Shown here: positions 33,204-34,163 of the stretch, piece after piece | How positions within the stretch are numbered: the stretch's first letter is position 1 | Layout of the letters: each line of letters starts with the position of its first letter | From: Fen-1077 sp050014355 | GTDB lineage: Bacteria; Chloroflexota; Dehalococcoidia; Dehalococcoidales; RBG-16-60-22 | Assembly (NCBI GenBank): GCA_050014355.1 | Contig: JBEKDL010000011.1 | Span: 1 to 34,163, forward strand | Direction: 5' to 3' | DNA: 34,163 nucleotides | Notes under the pieces: model-generated | What the model saw: the letters and a program-made list of their open reading frames with translations, nothing else | Databases searched by the model: none | What the model was told of the DNA's origin: nothing | Made by a program: the position numbers and the translations under genes

Positions 33204-33989
33204 ATGCTGCTACAGGATAAAGTCGCTATCATTACCGGGGGCGCTAAAGGGATGGGGAGGGGCATGGCCCTCAAATTCGCCGAGGAAGGCTGCGCCGTCG
33301 CCATCGCCGATATCGCCTTGAAAGAGGCTGAAGAAACCGCGGCTGAAATCAAGAAGAAAGGCGGCCAGGCGCTTGCGATAAAGTGCGATGTCACCAATGC
33401 GCGGCAGGTGACCGAGACTGTCGCCAGGGTGCTCGAAAAGTTCGGTAAAATCGATATCCTGGTCAATAACGCCGGGGCCATCGCCGCCCACACACCCGTG
33501 GAAGACCTGACCGAAGAAGCCTGGGATAAAGTGCTGGCCCTGAACCTGAAAAGCGACTTCCTGTTCTGCAAATACGTTGTGCCGCACATGAAAAAGAGGA
33601 GGTCCGGGAAAATAATCAACCTCTCTTCCATCGGCGCTATCCAGCCGCCCGCTCACGAAATTCACTACAATACCGCTAAAGCCGGGGTCATCGGTTTTAC
33701 GACCGACCTCGCGAACGCGCTGGCGCCTTTCAACATCAATGTCAACTGCATGCTGCCGGGTCCGGTGCGGACGAACTTTTACGATGAGCGCGTCAGCAAG
33801 ATGACAGAGACCGAGCGTGATGCTTTCTTTAAGCGCCTGGGTAAAAAGGTGCCTCTAGGGAGGGTAGGCACGCCGGAGGACATGGCCGGCGCCGCTCTGT
33901 TTCTTGCCTCCGGCCTTTCCGACTATATCACCGGGCACGCGCTGTATGTCTCCGGTGGTTTGCCGCTACAGCCGCTGCCGACGGCTTAA
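33204..33989 (+). CDS. Short-chain dehydrogenase/reductase (SDR family)
   Basis: This is a classical SDR oxidoreductase of 261 residues. The NAD(P) motif TGGAKGMGRG is at 11-20. CDVTN at 61-65 follows, then NNAG at 88-91 and the catalytic Ser142, Tyr155 and Lys159. The acidic residue after the second strand (ADIA) suggests NAD rather than NADP preference. The C-terminus LASGLSDYITGHALYVSGG resembles FabG-type and sugar-alcohol type SDRs; the substrate is unknown. The ATG has GAGGAGG upstream. It stands alone, with its own promoter, and is followed by a repeat and a transposase fragment. Confidence 0.9.
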   Translation: MLLQDKVAIITGGAKGMGRGMALKFAEEGCAVAIADIALKEAEETAAEIKKKGGQALAIKCDVTNARQVTETVARVLEKFGKIDILVNNAGAIAAHTPVEDLTEEAWDKVLALNLKSDFLFCKYVVPHMKKRRSGKIINLSSIGAIQPPAHEIHYNTAKAGVIGFTTDLANALAPFNINVNCMLPGPVRTNFYDERVSKMTETERDAFFKRLGKKVPLGRVGTPEDMAGAALFLASGLSDYITGHALYVSGGLPLQPLPTA

Positions 33990-33999
33990 AACGCTACTG

Positions 34000-34070
34000 T
34001 CATTGCGAGGAGCGACCCGCGCGTCAGAGGAATTGTTTTAGGTAGATACCCACGGGCAGAGCCCGTGGCA
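34000..34070. repeat. TCATTGCGAG repeat, degenerate copy 4
   Basis: The left arm TCATTGCGAGGAGCG (from 34000) matches copies 1-3, especially copy 2. Beyond it the match decays. A CCACGGGC-AGA-GCCCGTGG hairpin (34050-34068) stands where the other copies have a GGGC-GCCC minihairpin, but the closing CTCGCAATGA arm is absent. It abuts the stop codon of the transposase-like frame. Confidence 0.6.
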
Positions 34071-34072
34071 CT

Positions 34073-34163
34073 TTACAGGTCAAGCTTTGCTTGACCTGAA
34101 TCCTGGCCCCCCTGCCATCTTACATACTCAGTGATTTGTTTCTCGTCTAACCCCACTGTAGAA
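34073..34163 (-). CDS. IS200/IS605-type transposase, C-terminal fragment (5' end outside window)
   Basis: On the minus strand, from the window edge, an open frame reads STVGLDEKQITEYVRWQ, continues GGQDSGQAKLDL and stops at 34075-34073. STVGLDExxIxxYIRxQ is a typical C-terminal segment of IS200/IS605 TnpA transposases, helix alpha-D included. The catalytic HUH and Tyr residues would lie outside the window. A 10-bp perfect palindrome (34076-34098) lies inside the coding end. The evidence is short, so the call is tentative. Confidence 0.5.
   Translation of the reverse strand, partial: STVGLDEKQITEYVRWQGGQDSGQAKLDL

Noticed and set aside
34076..34098. Perfect 10-bp palindrome with 3-base loop as a terminator for the SDR gene
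   Set aside because: No T-run follows it on either strand, and it lies inside the transposase-like reading frame.

Overview
The window looks like chromosome from a strictly anaerobic bacterium, most likely a Dehalococcoidia-type Chloroflexota. That placement is inferred from gene content and gene style (carbonyl-branch Wood-Ljungdahl genes, folate C1 genes, ferredoxin-rich proteins, DUF177-rpmF-fabD-fabG order); no rRNA is present to confirm it. Most of the DNA is visibly GC-rich. One AT-rich block at about 25.26-26.67 kb stands out.

Layout. (1) 1-16.1 kb, all on +: a near-complete Wood-Ljungdahl cluster. In order: CooC-type ATPase (5' end outside the window), formate-THF ligase, a second CooC-type ATPase, two FolD paralogues, an unrecognised 72-aa protein, AcsD, CO dehydrogenase (AcsA), acetyl-CoA synthase (AcsB), AcsC, AcsE, a DUF3786 protein, and NuoE/NuoF-like NADH-dehydrogenase subunits. 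Formate dehydrogenase and methylene-THF reductase (MetF) are not in the window. (2) 16.1-18.7 kb on -: SAM methyltransferase, thioredoxin reductase-like protein and GNAT acetyltransferase, with a leftover copy of the reductase C-terminus behind the methyltransferase. (3) 18.8-25.3 kb on +: recA, a terminator, recX, rny, then a tight ymdB-PHP-ferredoxin-etfA unit. (4) 25.3-26.7 kb: an AT-rich island with a VapBC45-like toxin-antitoxin pair. (5) 26.8-29.4 kb on +: DUF177, rpmF, fabD, fabG. (6) 29.4-33.1 kb on -: a purine-salvage operon (hpt, HAD phosphatase, adenine deaminase, phosphoribosyltransferase). (7) 33.2-34.2 kb: an SDR gene, a repeat, and the 3' end of an IS200-like transposase gene.

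How it works together. Fhs and the FolD pair handle formyl-, methenyl- and methylene-THF. AcsE passes the methyl group to the corrinoid protein AcsCD, and AcsAB makes CO and acetyl-CoA. The CooC proteins probably load nickel, and NuoEF probably connects the system to NAD(H).

The most interesting observation is that the two adjacent FolD proteins are degenerate in opposite halves. The first has lost the catalytic Lys and Gln of the cyclohydrolase/folate site but keeps the NAD(P) motif. The second keeps the catalytic Lys/Gln/Asp but has lost the NAD(P) motif and the TPxG loop. This suggests that the usual bifunctional enzyme has been split into a dehydrogenase and a cyclohydrolase. Other notable points are a toxin-antitoxin pair in which neither gene has a canonical start codon where homology requires one, a family of TCATTGCGAG inverted repeats (two inside the acs cluster), a duplicated reductase tail, and several short-leader or unusual translation starts.
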